From the NCBI GenBank assembly GCA_002700765.1, contig PAEP01000006.1, forward strand, positions 1-11,648: a stretch of DNA of 11,648 nt, written 5' to 3'. This stretch comes from Synechococcus sp. MED850 (lineage in GTDB: Bacteria; Cyanobacteriota; Cyanobacteriia; PCC-6307; Cyanobiaceae). A program made the position numbers and the translations under genes. Below are positions 1 to 6,863 of the stretch, in pieces (the stretch's first letter is position 1; each line of letters starts with the position of its first letter). A model generated the notes under the pieces. That model searched no databases. It was given only the letters and a program-made list of their open reading frames with translations, and was not told the DNA's origin.

Positions 1-716
1 ATCGATCCCAGCAACTGGGCGCAACAGCCCGCAAACGCAGCGCTGGGATCTTCCGCTTTGGTGATCGGACGGCCGATCACCAGCTGGCTGGCACCGGCAG
101 CAATCGCCTCCGCTGGCCCCATCACCCGGGCCTGATCACCCACTGCAGAACCTTTGGGGCGGATCCCCGGCGTGACCAAGGCAAACGGCTCGGGGTGTTG
201 CGCCCGCAATACCGCGGCCTCCAGCGGTGAACACACACAACCGCCGATGCCCGCTGTTGCCGATAGCTGTGCGAACGCCGGCACACGCTCGCCGATGCCC
301 TGCGCAATGGCGAGTTCCCGTTGCAGTCGTTGCTCCTGCCAGCTGGTGAGCACCGTCACCGCCAGCAGAGTTGGAGTGGCCATCCCTGCACTCTGGGCCC
401 CCTCCACCGCCGCGGCCTGGGCAGCGCTCAACGCCTCACTACCGGCGCAGGCATGCACCGTGATCAGCTCTGCCCCCAACGCCGAAGCCCGCCGGCAGGC
501 GCCCGCCATCGTGGCTGGGATGTCGTGGAACTTGAGGTCGAGGAACACCCGCAACCCCTGCTCGCGCAGCTGGGCCACCACCTCAGGCCCCGCCTGCACG
601 AACAGCTCCAGGCCCACCTTCACCCAGCGCAACCCCTCCACCTGAGCCGAAAACCTCAGCGCTTGGTCTGGATCCATGCCATCAAGGGCCACGATAATCC
701 GATCGGCAGGGTGCAT
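1..716 (-). CDS. pyrF: Orotidine-5'-phosphate decarboxylase, 3' end cut by window
   Basis: PyrF decarboxylates OMP to UMP, the last step of de novo pyrimidine synthesis, in the cytoplasm. Reading from the ATG at 716, 238 codons are open to the window edge with no stop. Family members are about 230-245 residues, so only a few residues are probably missing. The class I signature is clear: the LDLKFHDIP stretch carries the catalytic D60-K62-D65 triad. An ALD strand at 10-12 and KVG at 33-35 supply the other substrate contacts, and TPGIRP and the C-terminal VIGRPIT phosphate-binding segment follow. The start lies 5 bases after the tyrS stop, so the two are almost certainly co-transcribed and perhaps translationally coupled. 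The reading frame shows no frameshift. Identification rests on motifs seen in the translation. Confidence 0.95.
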   Translation of the reverse strand, partial: MHPADRIIVALDGMDPDQALRFSAQVEGLRWVKVGLELFVQAGPEVVAQLREQGLRVFLDLKFHDIPATMAGACRRASALGAELITVHACAGSEALSAAQAAAVEGAQSAGMATPTLLAVTVLTSWQEQRLQRELAIAQGIGERVPAFAQLSATAGIGGCVCSPLEAAVLRAQHPEPFALVTPGIRPKGSAVGDQARVMGPAEAIAAGASQLVIGRPITKAEDPSAAFAGCCAQLLGS

Positions 717-721
717 TGTCA

Positions 722-1969
722 TCAGGCCACCAAGCGCCGGAAGGTCTTCTTGCCCAGCTGCAGCACCTTGCCCTCCAGCTCCTCCGCTGAGGCGAACTCC
801 TGATTGGGATCGCTGATCTTCTCCCCTTCGAGCCGCACCGCACCACCCTTGATCTGACGCCGCGCCTCGCTGCTGCTGGCGCAGATGCCCACAGCACTGA
901 GCAAATAGAAGGCCTTGGCGGGGAAATTCACCGCCGCCAACGACGCCTCCGGCACCTCCGCATCGGCATCACCGGCTCCACCCACCAACGACGCCGCATC
1001 CAGCTGCGCCTTCTGCGCCGCCTCCATCCCATGGCGGCTGGCGGTCACCGCTAGGGCCATCGCCTTCTGTTTCTCACGCGGATTATCCGGCAACGTCTCC
1101 AGATCCAGATCAGTCAGCAACGTCATGTAGTCGTTGATCGCAGCATCGCCGACCTTCTCGAGCTTGGAGTACATCGACAGCGGGTCCTCTTCGAGGCCCA
1201 CCACATTGCCGAGGCTCTTGCTCATCTTCTGAACACCATCCAGCCCCACCAGGATCGGCAGCAACAGGCCGAATTGGGTGCGTTTGTCGAAATGGCGCTG
1301 CAGGTCGCGCCCCATCGCCACGTTGAACTTCTGGTCGGTGCCCCCCAGCTCCACATCGGCATTCACCGCCACCGAGTCGTAGCCCTGCAGCAGCGGGTAG
1401 AGGAATTCATGCAATGCGATCGGTGTACCGCTGCCGTAGCGCTTGGAGAAGTCGTCCTTGGCCAGCATCTGCCCCACCGTTCCCGTGCCCAGCAGGCCGA
1501 TTACCGCGGGAAGATCCATCCCCTCGAGCCATTCGCTGTTGTATCGCACCTCCAACCGGCCGGGGGTTTCAAAGTCCAGCAGCGCCGTCTCCTTCGGTTG
1601 GTCCTGTCCCAGCTGGCGCAGGTAGGTGGAGGCGTTAGCGGCCACATCGTCCTTGCTCAGCTGCACCCGGGTGGCGCTCTTTCCGGTGGGATCGCCGATG
1701 CGGGCCGTGAAGTCGCCGATGATCAGCACCGCCGTGTGGCCGGCGTCCTGAAACGCCCGCAGCTTGCGAAACAGAATGCTGTGACCCAGATGGATATTGC
1801 TGCCGGTGGGGTCAATGCCCAGCTTCACCCGCAGCGGCCGACCCTCCTGTTCCGCCTGCACCAGTCGTGCTGCCAGGGCCTGATTGGCATCGTTTGGATC
1901 ACCGTCCGGAAACAGATCGGCCATGCCGCGCGCCAGCCACAACGGCAGGGACGGGGTGGACTCCGACAT
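722..1969 (-). CDS. tyrS: Tyrosyl-tRNA synthetase
   Basis: This cytoplasmic class Ic synthetase attaches tyrosine to tRNA-Tyr. The 415-residue length fits bacterial TyrS. The HIGH motif is present as HLGH at residues 60-63, preceded by the GIDPTG strand, and the second signature is KMSKS at 248-252. Tyrosine-site elements include [12 protein letters not shown] around 85-96 and GGTDQKFN around 209-216. The C-terminal part, about 350-412, has the S4 RNA-binding pattern ([16 protein letters not shown]). The form with HLGH plus KMSKS and this spacing resembles the TyrZ-like branch rather than the E. coli TyrS branch; that subgroup call is an inference. The ATG at 1969 starts 51 bases after the DUF1825 stop and has no obvious Shine-Dalgarno sequence. 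Its stop is followed 5 bases later by pyrF. Confidence 0.97.
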   Translation of the reverse strand: MSESTPSLPLWLARGMADLFPDGDPNDANQALAARLVQAEQEGRPLRVKLGIDPTGSNIHLGHSILFRKLRAFQDAGHTAVLIIGDFTARIGDPTGKSATRVQLSKDDVAANASTYLRQLGQDQPKETALLDFETPGRLEVRYNSEWLEGMDLPAVIGLLGTGTVGQMLAKDDFSKRYGSGTPIALHEFLYPLLQGYDSVAVNADVELGGTDQKFNVAMGRDLQRHFDKRTQFGLLLPILVGLDGVQKMSKSLGNVVGLEEDPLSMYSKLEKVGDAAINDYMTLLTDLDLETLPDNPREKQKAMALAVTASRHGMEAAQKAQLDAASLVGGAGDADAEVPEASLAAVNFPAKAFYLLSAVGICASSSEARRQIKGGAVRLEGEKISDPNQEFASAEELEGKVLQLGKKTFRRLVA

Positions 1970-2020
1970 GGGGCGCAGGGGGCGTGCGCTGGCGATCGTA
2001 CGGGTGAGCTCCCTGCTGCT

Positions 2021-2350
2021 TCAGCCGATGGCAGGGGGTTCGATCTGGGCCTTCATCCGTTCCAGGGTGGTCTGCATCTGCTCGAACATCTGCTCTGGCG
2101 TAATACCGAACTGGCTCAGCTGCGTGCGCAATTGCTCAACGGTGAGCTTGGCCTGGAAGTCTTCCGACAGCTCAAAGCGTTTCATGAAAACGCGATAGCG
2201 GCCCATCAAGCCCTCCATCGTCTCGATGAATTTCTTCTTGCCCTCCCGGTCGAACTTGCCGTACTCGCTGCCCAGCTGCATCAATTGCTGGTAGTCGCTG
2301 AACAGGCGCTTGGCTTCGTCCTGAACAATGTCCGATTCGAAGAAGGCCAT
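2021..2350 (-). CDS. DUF1825 family protein
   Basis: This small soluble protein of 109 residues begins MAFFESDIVQDEAKRLF, a beginning I recognise as typical of DUF1825, a family known mainly from cyanobacteria and without an assigned function. It is rich in charged and amphipathic helix-forming residues (for example KKKFIETMEGLMGRYRVFMKRF) and has no signal peptide or membrane segment, so an all-helical cytoplasmic fold is likely. Two in-frame TTG codons lie just upstream (to 2356), but the ATG at 2350 matches the family start. It appears to be the first gene of a minus-strand unit with tyrS and pyrF. An imperfect inverted repeat ends 7 bases before the start codon and would overlap its ribosome binding region. 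Function is unknown. Confidence 0.88.
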   Translation of the reverse strand: MAFFESDIVQDEAKRLFSDYQQLMQLGSEYGKFDREGKKKFIETMEGLMGRYRVFMKRFELSEDFQAKLTVEQLRTQLSQFGITPEQMFEQMQTTLERMKAQIEPPAIG

Positions 2351-2356
2351 CAACAA

Positions 2357-2382
2357 GAATTTCGTTTCTTAAACGAGAATTC
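2357..2382. promoter_or_regulatory. Bulged inverted repeat in the DUF1825 leader
   Basis: Two 11-base arms, GAATTTCGTTT and its complement AAACGA-AATTC, face each other around a 3-base centre, with one extra G bulged in the right arm. The repeat sits in the divergent gap between the DUF1825 gene and the LuxR-type regulator, ending 7 bases before the DUF1825 ATG. In RNA from the minus strand it could form a hairpin that hides the ribosome binding region; in DNA it could be a protein-binding site. Neither role is shown by sequence alone. No convincing -10/-35 pair was found around it. Confidence 0.45.
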
Positions 2383-2486
2383 TGCAGACTTATGGCGGTT
2401 CGTGGCAGTGCGGTTTCACCCCATGCCAACTAAATCAATAGAGACGTCCACAACCGGGTGTGAACCTCACCACACGACTGCCGGCC

Positions 2487-3188
2487 ATGCATGAGCTCCG
2501 TCAGACCGGCCAATCCCTTTTACAACGCCGCAGAACCGTCATCGCCAGTGCGGATCCGGTCCTGATCACCGGCCTGGTGAGCATGTTCGATGACATCGGT
2601 CCCCTCGTGGGCGCCGTCACCAGCGAACCCGAAGCGCTCAATTGCATTTCAACGAGCACCACCGATCTGCTGATCTGCTCTGATCTGCTCGAAACCGGCA
2701 ATGGGCCCTCGCTGGTCGCCGCCGCCAAACAACGCAAGCCGGATCTGGCTTGTTTGATGCTGATTCAACGTCCCCTGCGCAGCACCCTGGAAGCAGCCAT
2801 CGCCGCTGGGTGCAATGGCCTCTGCAGCCGTGATCGCGTTGGCAACGGCTATCTCCTGCAAGCGGTGCAGGCGATCGAAAGCGATTCCACCTTCATCGAT
2901 CCAATGATCAGCGGCGTGCTGAGGCACTGCCGACTCGGGCGAGGTGGCGCCAGTCGCCTGAAGGTTGACCTCAGCCTGCGGGAAGAGGATGTGCTGCGCG
3001 GCATCTGCCGCGGCCTCACCAATCAGGAGATTGCCGATCAGCTGCATCTCTCGATCGACACCGTGAAACACATCAGCAGCGCACTGCTGCGGAAGCTGGA
3101 TGCACGCGATCGATCCCAGGCGATGCTGACAGCATTTCGGCACGACCTCGTTGATCCACCACAACAACTCCCCCGCTGGTCGCCCTGA
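2487..3188 (+). CDS. LuxR/NarL-type DNA-binding regulator with degenerate receiver
   Basis: From the ATG at 2487 this is 233 residues; an in-frame GTG at 2460 would add nine residues, and neither has a clear Shine-Dalgarno. Numbering here is from the GTG. The C-terminal part (about 170-235) is a clear GerE/LuxR helix-turn-helix: LSLREEDVL, then GLTNQEIADQL, then TVKHISSALLRKL. The N-terminal part has receiver-like length and pattern but poor active-site conservation. The acidic pair is reduced to D32, the phospho-acceptor position reads CSD (S74/D75) one residue out of the usual register from the downstream glycine, the beta-4 Thr/Ser is Q103, and the beta-5 Lys is R124. It is therefore probably a transcription factor that does not use, or uses unusually, phosphorylation. 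No sensor kinase lies nearby. Its targets are unknown. Confidence 0.85.
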   Translation: MHELRQTGQSLLQRRRTVIASADPVLITGLVSMFDDIGPLVGAVTSEPEALNCISTSTTDLLICSDLLETGNGPSLVAAAKQRKPDLACLMLIQRPLRSTLEAAIAAGCNGLCSRDRVGNGYLLQAVQAIESDSTFIDPMISGVLRHCRLGRGGASRLKVDLSLREEDVLRGICRGLTNQEIADQLHLSIDTVKHISSALLRKLDARDRSQAMLTAFRHDLVDPPQQLPRWSP

Positions 3189-3192
3189 ACCG

Positions 3193-3516
3193 TTGGCTCG
3201 GGCCGTTGCCGTCTCAGCGATCGGCTGCCTGACGATGTCCATGGCAAGCCAGATTCCCGCACTGGGGCAACAACAACCGGACCGCTCCACGGTCTTGGTG
3301 GTGGTGGCTCGGGCCAATGCCCGGTGTCTGAGCGAAACCGGAATGATGCCCGCAAAGGCAGCGCAGGGCATCGCCGATCAATTCCTTGAATCCCAGCAGA
3401 TCAGTTCGAAGGAAAGCAATGCCATCACCAACAAAGCAGGTTTCACTGAGCTGATGGAGGCCTACATCGCCGATCAAGGTGGCTGCACTGGTCTGGTGAA
3501 GAGATTGGAGCCATGA
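3193..3516 (+). CDS. Small predicted secreted protein with two cysteines
   Basis: I do not recognise this family. With a TTG start at 3193 it is 107 residues, beginning MARAVAVSAIGCLTMSMA, which looks like a Sec signal peptide with a small-residue cleavage region near PALGQ. Alternative starts are a TTG at 3151 (overlapping the regulator's 3' end) and an ATG at 3235 (which would lose most of the signal). The mature part is hydrophilic and probably helical, and carries two cysteines, near residues 45 (ANARCLSETG) and 98 (DQGGCTG), that could form a disulfide outside the cytoplasm. It follows the regulator within a few bases, so the two may share a transcript. GC-rich third positions support real coding. 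Start and function are uncertain. Confidence 0.6.
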   Translation: MARAVAVSAIGCLTMSMASQIPALGQQQPDRSTVLVVVARANARCLSETGMMPAKAAQGIADQFLESQQISSKESNAITNKAGFTELMEAYIADQGGCTGLVKRLEP

Positions 3517-3568
3517 CGCCAACAGCAGCTATCGGTAATCTCTGCGCACGCCGTCTTTCATTCACCTG

Positions 3569-4153
3569 ATGCCCCGCAGCCATTGGTTGGATCCACTGGC
3601 CAGGCGGGTGTTGCAGGCCACCGGGCAGCTGCCGCCGAAACCGAAACAGGTCCATGGACAGTCGATCCACGGGCAGACGATGCGCGAACCGCAACCACCT
3701 GCCTGGACCCTTGATGTGAACCGCGCCACGCCGGAACAATGGCGCCAGCTCCCGGGTTGCACCAACGAAATGGCCGACCTGCTGGTGCGACTTCAGCGGG
3801 GAGGCGTTCAGTTCACTGCCGCCGAGGAGCTGTTTCGCCTGCTCGAGCTGCCCGCTGATCTGGCAGCGCTGTGGCACCCACATCTGATCTTTCACTGGTA
3901 CGGGGATGCTCCACCCCAACCGCAGGCACCAGCGCTGGATCTCAACACCGCGGCACCGATTGAACTGCAGGTGTTGCAGTGGCCTGAAGAGCGGCTCCAA
4001 CGCCTGCTGCATGCCCGTCGGCGTGAAGGCTTCCGCGATCTCGCCGATCTGCAGGAACGGCTCAGCCTGCCGGCAACCACGGTGGAAGCCTTGATCGGCC
4101 GGGTCTGTTTCGGGGATCGACGACCCGGCCCCTCGCTGCCCCCCCGCAGCTGA
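3569..4153 (+). CDS. Protein with two degenerate ComEA-like helix-hairpin-helix modules
   Basis: This 194-residue protein contains two tandem modules of the ComEA/HhH type. Module 1 spans about 48-104 (LDVNRATPEQWRQLPGC..., then FTAAEELFRLLELP) and module 2 about 123-181 (LDLNTAAPIELQVLQWP..., then FRDLADLQERLSLP). Both follow the family order of N-x-A-(S/T)-x-E-x-L, hairpin, basic helix, GF, DL and second hairpin. The glycines of the DNA-contacting GxG hairpins are mostly lost: module 1 keeps LPGC, module 2 reads LQWP, and the second hairpins read ELP and LSLP. Unlike ComEA it has no signal peptide or membrane anchor, so it is probably cytoplasmic. It ends 5 bases before the GIY-YIG gene. 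DNA binding is the family role, but the degeneracy makes a scaffold or protein-contact role equally likely. Confidence 0.8.
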   Translation: MPRSHWLDPLARRVLQATGQLPPKPKQVHGQSIHGQTMREPQPPAWTLDVNRATPEQWRQLPGCTNEMADLLVRLQRGGVQFTAAEELFRLLELPADLAALWHPHLIFHWYGDAPPQPQAPALDLNTAAPIELQVLQWPEERLQRLLHARRREGFRDLADLQERLSLPATTVEALIGRVCFGDRRPGPSLPPRS

Positions 4154-4158
4154 AACCC

Positions 4159-4749
4159 ATGCAGAGCAGCCGTGGTCAGGGCGAACTGTTCCAGGGCCCG
4201 CACCCCAGCGCACCATTTCTTGAGAGCGACCTGCCGATGCAGAGGCGCCAACTGCTCGCCTGGCAGGAGCGCCTTCATGCCCATCAAGCGCCGCTGTTCC
4301 GAGGTGAAGGCAGCAGCAATGCTCAGACGTCACTCTTCGCCGAAACCGCCCCAGATCCGGCCGCCTGCCTGGATCCACTGGCTCTCACACCACTGCCTCT
4401 CACCTTCTGGCGATGGCCTGAGAGCCCCCACCAGGGAGCAGCGGTTTACCTCGTTCTCGATCGACCCGCCGCATTGGAGCAACCACTGCTGCTCTATGTG
4501 GGGGAAACGATGGCTGCCGATCGCCGCTGGAAGGGTGCCCACGACTGCAAGGCCTATTTGGCGGCCTACAGCGAAGCCCTGCAGCGCACGGGATTGCAGC
4601 AACAGTTGAGTATCCGCTTCTGCACGGACGTGCCCCAGAGCACACGACCGCGCCGCGCTCTTGAACAACGGCTGATCGAGCTATGGCTCCCGCCCTTCAA
4701 CAAAGAGACGCAACAGCGTTGGATCACCCCCTTCACCACAGAGGGATGA
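4159..4749 (+). CDS. GIY-YIG nuclease-like protein with three QxxLF motifs
   Basis: The C-terminal half (about 93-183 of 196 residues) has the GIY-YIG nuclease pattern. GAAVYLVL (Y97) corresponds to the GIY strand and LLYVGET (Y113, G115) to the YIG strand. RRWK near 122-125 supplies the conserved Arg region, and ALEQRLIELWLPPFN contains the probable metal-binding E169 and terminal N181. These residues suggest the fold is catalytically competent, but no substrate can be assigned. The N-terminal half has no recognisable fold and contains three pentapeptides of form QxxLF: QGELF (7-11), QAPLF (43-47) and QTSLF (56-60). These resemble the bacterial beta sliding-clamp binding consensus QL(S/D)LF. 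The ATG starts 5 bases after the HhH gene, and the stop overlaps the next start as ATGA. Role unknown; DNA processing is inferred. Confidence 0.8.
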   Translation: MQSSRGQGELFQGPHPSAPFLESDLPMQRRQLLAWQERLHAHQAPLFRGEGSSNAQTSLFAETAPDPAACLDPLALTPLPLTFWRWPESPHQGAAVYLVLDRPAALEQPLLLYVGETMAADRRWKGAHDCKAYLAAYSEALQRTGLQQQLSIRFCTDVPQSTRPRRALEQRLIELWLPPFNKETQQRWITPFTTEG

Positions 4750-5231
4750 AGCGAGCGTTGCTGCGCATCGCCATTGGCCTAATCGGCTGCACTGGTCTGG
4801 CACTGGTCGAGGCCTCGTCCGCAGCAGCCACAGCCGATGTTCGCGACCTGCTCCAGGCCTTGAAACGGTATGGATTCCAGGTGGTGCAACGGCCTCCCAC
4901 CAGCACAAACGCCTATGGCCAGTTCATCCCGGGTCAGAAGCTGCTGCTGATCGCACCGATCAGTCATGACCTTGGGATTGCCCGTCACGTGCTGCTCCAT
5001 GAAGCCGTTCACGCAGCCCAGAGCTGTCCGGACGGTCGGCTGCGCTTGCTGAACCTGAATCTCCAAACCGCCCCTGCGGTGAACAACCGGATCCGGTATC
5101 TGCTCAACAACCACTACAACCAGGGCAGCCGGGTGCTGGAGCAGGAAGCCTTTTTGATTCAGAGCCAGCCAAACGCCGAGGCCTTGATCATCAAAGCCCT
5201 GCAACAACGATGTCAGGAGCCTGGTGGATAA
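4746..5231 (+). CDS. Exported HExxH (zincin-like) protein
   Basis: The ATG at 4746 overlaps the preceding TGA by four bases (ATGA) and gives 161 residues. An in-frame start further upstream would lie inside the GIY-YIG gene and lose the signal peptide. Residues 1-30 (MKRALLRIAIGLIGCTGLAL...) form a classic Sec signal with a cleavage region near SSAAATA. The mature protein carries HEAVH at 85-89, within HVLLHEAVHAAQ, the zinc-binding motif of zincin peptidases. A downstream LEQEAF segment (E132, E134) could supply the third, glutamate ligand as in gluzincins; that ligand assignment is an inference. C93 and C156 could form a disulfide. It probably acts in the periplasm as a small metallopeptidase, though HExxH alone does not prove activity. 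The last gene of the HhH/GIY-YIG cluster. Confidence 0.78.
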   Translation: MKRALLRIAIGLIGCTGLALVEASSAAATADVRDLLQALKRYGFQVVQRPPTSTNAYGQFIPGQKLLLIAPISHDLGIARHVLLHEAVHAAQSCPDGRLRLLNLNLQTAPAVNNRIRYLLNNHYNQGSRVLEQEAFLIQSQPNAEALIIKALQQRCQEPGG

Positions 5232-5302
5232 AGAATCACCCAGACAAGAGGCGTCACCCCGATCAGGGCCGCCAGGGCGAGCAGCGTCACGTTGGTGATC
5301 AA
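5213..5302 (-). CDS. Candidate 29-residue single-pass membrane protein
   Basis: On the minus strand, between two plus-strand genes, a short frame starting at TTG 5302 encodes 29 residues: ITNVTLLALAALIGVTPLVW is followed by VILYPPGS and a TGA stop at 5213-5215. Almost all of it is one hydrophobic helix ending in aromatic and proline residues, typical of the tiny membrane proteins of photosynthetic and respiratory complexes in cyanobacteria. Nearly all codon third positions are G or C, as in neighbouring genes. An in-frame GTG at 5290 is an alternative start; the frame opens after a TAG at 5327-5329, leaving no ATG. Its last 19 bases overlap the 3' end of the HExxH gene in convergent orientation. 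I could not match it to a named subunit. The lack of an ATG and of a clear ribosome binding site limits confidence. Confidence 0.4.
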   Translation of the reverse strand: MITNVTLLALAALIGVTPLVWVILYPPGS

Positions 5303-5365
5303 GGGGTTGGAACCGCTGTTCTGACGCTAGTGGCCTCGAAACAAGCCTCGCTACGCTCTTGGTTC

Positions 5366-5373
5366 GCGATCGC
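5366..5373. other. HIP1-type GCGATCGC octamer
   Basis: A perfect GCGATCGC palindrome, the highly iterated octamer of many freshwater cyanobacteria, lies 8 bases upstream of the pepA start. Marine Synechococcus genomes are generally not enriched for it, and I noted only this copy in the window, so it may be chance. Confidence 0.5.
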
Positions 5374-5381
5374 CACCCTCA

Positions 5382-6860
5382 ATGCGGCTCTCCCTTTCGT
5401 CGGCCGATCTGAAGGACTGGAGCGGCGATGCCCTGATCGTGGGGCTGCTGAAAGGTGAGCAGGGCGAGGCCACCAACAGCCTGCTTGAGCAGCGTTTCCC
5501 TGGCCTCAGCTCCACGCTGGAACAGGACAACTTCAAAGCCAAGAGCGGCGATCTGGTGGTGATCAATCCGCTTGGCGGATCAACCCCACGCCGTTTGATC
5601 GTGATCGGGCTCGGGGATGCTGAGGCCTTCAATCTCGACAGCCTGCGCATGGCGGCGGCCAAGGGGGCCCGCGCCGCCAAGGGCTGCACCGGAAGCCTGG
5701 GCCTGCAACTGGCCTGGGATGGTTTGGAACCGGTTGCCGCCGCCCGGGCTGCAGCGGAGAGCATCCGCCTTGCGCTCTACAGCGATCAGCGCTTTCGCAA
5801 GGAGCCTGAGCCGCAACGCAACCCGGACGCTGTTGAGCTGATCGGACTGCCGGCAGCGGCCAGCGATGGCCTCACCCACGTGAATGCAACCTGCGCCGGC
5901 GTGGAACTGGCGCGGCAACTGGTGGCAGCTCCACCGAACCACGTCACCCCGGCAGGGCTGGCGGAGACAGCGGCACAACTCGCCAACGATCACAAGCTCG
6001 AGTTGACCGTGCTTGAGCGGGAGGACTGCGAAGCCCGGGGGATGGGTGCTTTTCTGTGTGTAAGCCAGGGATCCGATCTGGATCCAAAGTTCATTCACCT
6101 GATCTACCGCCCGGACGGGGAGGTGAAGCGCCGAGTGGCCTTGGTGGGCAAGGGTCTGACCTTCGACTCCGGCGGATACAACCTCAAGGTGGGCGCCGCT
6201 CAGATCGACATGATGAAATTCGACATGGGGGGCAGCGCAGCAGTGCTCGGCGCCATGCGCAGCATCGGCGAGCAGCGACCAGCAGGAGTGGAAGTGCACG
6301 CGGTGGTGGCCTCCTGCGAAAACATGATCAACGGGTCAGCTGTCCATCCGGGGGACATCGTCAAAGCGGCCAACGGCACCACCATCGAAATCAACAACAC
6401 GGATGCCGAAGGGCGTCTCACCCTCGCGGATGCCTTGCTCTACGCCTGTGAACTGCAGCCCGACGCCGTGGTTGATCTCGCCACCCTGACGGGTGCTTGT
6501 GTGATTGCCCTGGGGGATGAGATGGCGGGTTTGTGGAGCAATGATGATGCTCTTGCAGAGGCCCTCAGCGGTTCAGCGGATGCAGCCGGTGAAGGCCTCT
6601 GGCGAATGCCACTGCGAAAGTCCTACAAGGACGGCCTGAAATCCCTGCTGGCGGACATGAAAAACACAGGCCCTCGTGCCGGTGGCTCAATCACTGCAGC
6701 CCTCTTCCTGCAGGATTTCATCGCTGAGAACACCGCCTGGGCCCATATCGACATCGCCGGCACCGTCTGGTCGGACAAGGGACGGGGGCTGAACCCGGCG
6801 GGGGCGACAGGCTATGGCGTGCGGACTCTGGTGAACTGGGTCCATCACCAGGCCAGCTGA
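5382..6860 (+). CDS. pepA: Leucyl aminopeptidase (M17 family)
   Basis: This 492-residue cytoplasmic enzyme removes N-terminal residues from peptides using two metal ions and normally forms hexamers. The C-terminal catalytic domain is complete. VGKGLTFDSGGYNLK (about 255-269) carries the metal ligands K257 and D262 and the catalytic Lys269. KFDMGG supplies D281, and the M17 signature NTDAEGRL at 339-346 supplies D341, E343 and the catalytic R345. The N-terminal domain (about 1-160) has the usual macro-like pattern with weaker conservation. The length is normal for the family. The ATG at 5382 follows a 79-base gap after the candidate small minus-strand gene and has no strong Shine-Dalgarno. A small membrane protein gene follows 3 bases after its stop, so they are probably co-transcribed. 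Confidence 0.96.
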   Translation: MRLSLSSADLKDWSGDALIVGLLKGEQGEATNSLLEQRFPGLSSTLEQDNFKAKSGDLVVINPLGGSTPRRLIVIGLGDAEAFNLDSLRMAAAKGARAAKGCTGSLGLQLAWDGLEPVAAARAAAESIRLALYSDQRFRKEPEPQRNPDAVELIGLPAAASDGLTHVNATCAGVELARQLVAAPPNHVTPAGLAETAAQLANDHKLELTVLEREDCEARGMGAFLCVSQGSDLDPKFIHLIYRPDGEVKRRVALVGKGLTFDSGGYNLKVGAAQIDMMKFDMGGSAAVLGAMRSIGEQRPAGVEVHAVVASCENMINGSAVHPGDIVKAANGTTIEINNTDAEGRLTLADALLYACELQPDAVVDLATLTGACVIALGDEMAGLWSNDDALAEALSGSADAAGEGLWRMPLRKSYKDGLKSLLADMKNTGPRAGGSITAALFLQDFIAENTAWAHIDIAGTVWSDKGRGLNPAGATGYGVRTLVNWVHHQAS

Positions 6861-6863
6861 CGC

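Noticed and set aside
1274..2494. Long plus-strand open frame of about 400 codons opposite tyrS and the DUF1825 gene
   Set aside because: It is the antisense shadow of two well-supported genes, crosses their boundary and shows no recognisable motif.
4183..4197. ELFQGP in the GIY-YIG protein resembling a viral 3C protease cleavage site
   Set aside because: A coincidental short match; no related protease is expected in a cyanobacterium, and the QxxLF reading explains part of the same residues.
3443..4378. Minus-strand open frame of about 311 codons across the HhH and GIY-YIG genes
   Set aside because: It spans two genes with clear domain signatures on the plus strand and has no motif of its own.
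5333..5350. Direct repeat GCCTCG x2 upstream of pepA as an operator
   Set aside because: Two hexamers 12 bases apart in GC-rich DNA are likely by chance, and no promoter elements could be fitted around them.
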